From Marinifaba aquimaris (GTDB lineage: Bacteria > Pseudomonadota > Gammaproteobacteria > Enterobacterales > Alteromonadaceae), in contig NZ_JABULX010000002.1 in NCBI RefSeq assembly GCF_013328345.1, positions 124,001-188,000 on the forward strand: a DNA stretch of 64,000 nucleotides, written 5' to 3'. The notes beneath the pieces are model-generated. The model searched no databases and was not told the DNA's origin. It saw only the letters and a list, made by a program, of their open reading frames with translations. Positions 62,423 through 64,000 of this stretch are shown here, piece after piece (position 1 is the stretch's first letter; every line of letters begins with the position of its first letter). The position numbers and the translations under genes were made by a program.

Positions 62423-63166
62423 TTATTTACCTTCGATGCTTAATAACTCAACATCAAAGATTAATGTAGCAAATGGAGGAATGCTACCTGTACCTTGTGG
62501 ACCGTATGCTAAATCGAAAGGAATGTAGAAACGGAACTTAGAACCTACAGGCATTAATTGTAAGCCTTCAGTCCAACCTTTGATTACACGGTTAAGCGGG
62601 AATGAAGCAGGCTGACCACGGTCAACAGAGCTATCAAACTTAGTACCGTCAATTAATGTACCTGTGTAGTGAACTGTTACTGTATCTTCAGCAGCAGGTT
62701 TTTCACCTTCACCTTCAGAAACAACTTCGAACTGTAAACCAGACTCAGTTGTTTGAATGCCTTCTTTCTTGCCATTTTCAGCTAAGAAAGTTGCACCTTC
62801 TTCTTTAAATTTAACGCTGTCAGCTTCTTGCTTTTTAGCATGCGCTTCTTGCTGTTGCTGTTGTAACTTCTGTAATAAAGTTTGAACTTCAGCAATATCG
62901 ATTTGTGCGTTGCCCGCTAACGTGTCAGCAAAACCTTTAGCAATTAAGTCTTGCTCTAATGCAATACCCATTTCAGTTGATTGTTGAACGTGTTGAGTTA
63001 AGTTCGTCGCAACTGATACACCTAAGCTGTACGACTGTTTTTGAATTTCGCTTTGCAATTTAACTGCCTCTTGTTTTGTTTCAGTTGGTTGAGCTGCTTT
63101 TTCTGCGCCACAACCTGCTAATGTTAGTGCTGCTGCAATAGCACAAATGCTACCGATCTTTTTCAT
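62423..63166 (-). CDS. FKBP-type peptidyl-prolyl isomerase lipoprotein (FkpA/Mip type)
   Basis: A 247-residue protein with lipoprotein signal ICAIAAALTLAGC. The N-terminal helical dimerisation domain (QSYSLGVSVATNLTQHV, Gln-rich helix) precedes the FKBP domain: VTVHYTGTLIDGTKFDSS, FPLNRVIKGWTEGLQLMPVG, YGPQGTGSIPPFATLIFDVELL, with the usual Asp, Trp and Tyr of the active site. It folds exported proteins as a V-shaped dimer in the periplasm. Confidence 0.93.
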   Translation of the reverse strand: MKKIGSICAIAAALTLAGCGAEKAAQPTETKQEAVKLQSEIQKQSYSLGVSVATNLTQHVQQSTEMGIALEQDLIAKGFADTLAGNAQIDIAEVQTLLQKLQQQQQEAHAKKQEADSVKFKEEGATFLAENGKKEGIQTTESGLQFEVVSEGEGEKPAAEDTVTVHYTGTLIDGTKFDSSVDRGQPASFPLNRVIKGWTEGLQLMPVGSKFRFYIPFDLAYGPQGTGSIPPFATLIFDVELLSIEGK

Positions 63167-63394
63167 TATAATTATGCTCCAAAGTGCCCTTGCATTAATA
63201 AATAGGCTTTTATTATTAACAACTCATTGTGTCACTATGACTAACTATCTGCAACTAAGCCGATGTAGTGTTAATCGAGAAAAGAAAACGGTGAGTCATC
63301 TGGTCTACGAGTAAATAAAATTGAATACCGCATAGGGTGATATTCAAAAAGCATTTATACTCTGGACTATATGGATACAAACGAATAAAAAACA

Positions 63395-64000
63395 ATGCCT
63401 ATGCGCCTTTTTTTAGCTTTTTTTTGTTTTCTTCTACTTAGTGCTTGCGCTGAGCAAGCCGATAAACCGCTTAGTGCTTGGCCTATTTCACAGCAAAATC
63501 ACCTTTCAGCAAGCTTATCCCCCTCTGGAAAACGCTTATTACTGTCGAGCTTAAGTTCTGGAGCTCAGCTTTATCACTACGATAATCAAGCGCAGAACTG
63601 GCAGCCCTTATTTCATTGGCAACATCAGAACGACAGTGAGCAAACCCTATTCCATACCCATATCAGTCCAGATGAAACCGTTGCCTTAACCGCAAATGAA
63701 ACTGAGTTTGCACTTTGGCGTATCAGCGATGGCCAATCACTGGGGTTTTATAAAATTAGCCTATCGAGTATCAGAGATATCGCCATCAGTGACAAAGCTC
63801 AGAAAGTCGCAATTGCCCGTGCCGACGGTGTTATCGTGATCTTTAGCCCTTCCACAGGCCACAGGCTAGAATTTTTAGGCCACACCGAAAAAGTTAACTC
63901 CATTGCCATTTCCGCTCGAGGTGATTGGGTTTTATCAGGGGGGAATGATTATGTTGCTTATTATTGGCATGCCGCCACAGGTAAGATTAAACACAGATTT
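63395..64000 (+). CDS. WD40-repeat lipoprotein, N-terminal part (3' end outside window)
   Basis: Frame open from ATG 63395 to the window end (202 codons). A lipoprotein signal LFLAFFCFLLLSAC is followed by beta-propeller blades: LSPSGKRLLLSSL, ISPDETVALTANET, IAISDKAQKVAIARADG, HTEKVNSIAISARGDWVLSGGNDYVAYYWHAATG. It resembles periplasmic WD40 lipoproteins of alteromonads. The start may be the second ATG at 63401; the ribosome site is weak for either. Confidence 0.82.
   Translation, partial: MPMRLFLAFFCFLLLSACAEQADKPLSAWPISQQNHLSASLSPSGKRLLLSSLSSGAQLYHYDNQAQNWQPLFHWQHQNDSEQTLFHTHISPDETVALTANETEFALWRISDGQSLGFYKISLSSIRDIAISDKAQKVAIARADGVIVIFSPSTGHRLEFLGHTEKVNSIAISARGDWVLSGGNDYVAYYWHAATGKIKHRF

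Overview
The window is AT-rich chromosomal DNA of a marine gammaproteobacterium, most likely an alteromonad of the Colwelliaceae type (Colwellia/Thalassotalea-like). This rests on the housekeeping set (asnB, ubiX, mpl, fbp, FKBP lipoprotein, type-B L31/L36), the proteins' general character and the base composition. No rRNA, tRNA, CRISPR array or insertion sequence was recognised.

Layout. (1) 1-4.5 kb: N-terminal part of a giant LapA-like secreted adhesin, minus strand, running off the left edge. It has a retention module, a predicted LapG cleavage motif and near-identical 591-bp repeats. (2) 4.7-18.4 kb: first arm of a type VI secretion system (T6SS). On the minus strand are fha/tagH-tssJ-tssK-tssL-tssM-tagF-pppA; diverging on the plus strand are a PpkA-like kinase and a periplasmic partner. 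(3) 18.5-20.2 kb: asnB. (4) 20.5-26.1 kb: a cargo island of probable T6SS effectors. It holds an M91-type zinc metallopeptidase, a Cys-rich protein, a divergent CyaA/edema factor/ExoY-type nucleotidyl cyclase, a hydrophobic partner protein, a 40-residue membrane peptide, a coding remnant and a putative caspase-fold cysteine peptidase. (5) 26.2-36.9 kb: second T6SS arm, tssA-tssB-tssC-hcp-tagJ-tssE-tssF-tssG-clpV, minus strand. (6) 37.4-42.6 kb: a VgrG with a poly-Ser-linked C-terminal extension, then a small membrane protein, an unknown protein and a PAAR-like DUF4280 tip, plus strand. All 13 core Tss components are present, together with the TagF/PpkA/PppA/Fha post-translational control genes.

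(7) 42.6-45.3 kb: operon with an unknown protein, a TrmB-like methyltransferase and a YadGH-type ABC exporter. (8) 45.4-50.5 kb: chaperone-usher cluster with two DUF4402-type secreted subunits, a chaperone and an usher with a SPOR-like tail. It is followed by two lipoproteins (50.8-52.4 kb). (9) 52.5-64 kb: ubiX, mpl, a NodB-like deacetylase, fbp, a decayed porin fragment, zinc-independent rpmE2-rpmJ2 behind a Zur box, a 5'-nucleotidase lipoprotein, a secreted protein with three OB-like repeats, an FKBP lipoprotein and the start of a WD40 lipoprotein.

How it fits together. The T6SS arms build the machine and its Thr-phosphorylation switch. VgrG and the PAAR-like protein form the spike. The island downstream of clpV probably supplies cargo. 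The most notable candidate is the cyclase: its known relatives are toxins that act inside eukaryotic cells, so this T6SS may target eukaryotes (for example protists or algae) as well as bacteria. That targeting is inference; the motifs it rests on are visible in the sequence.
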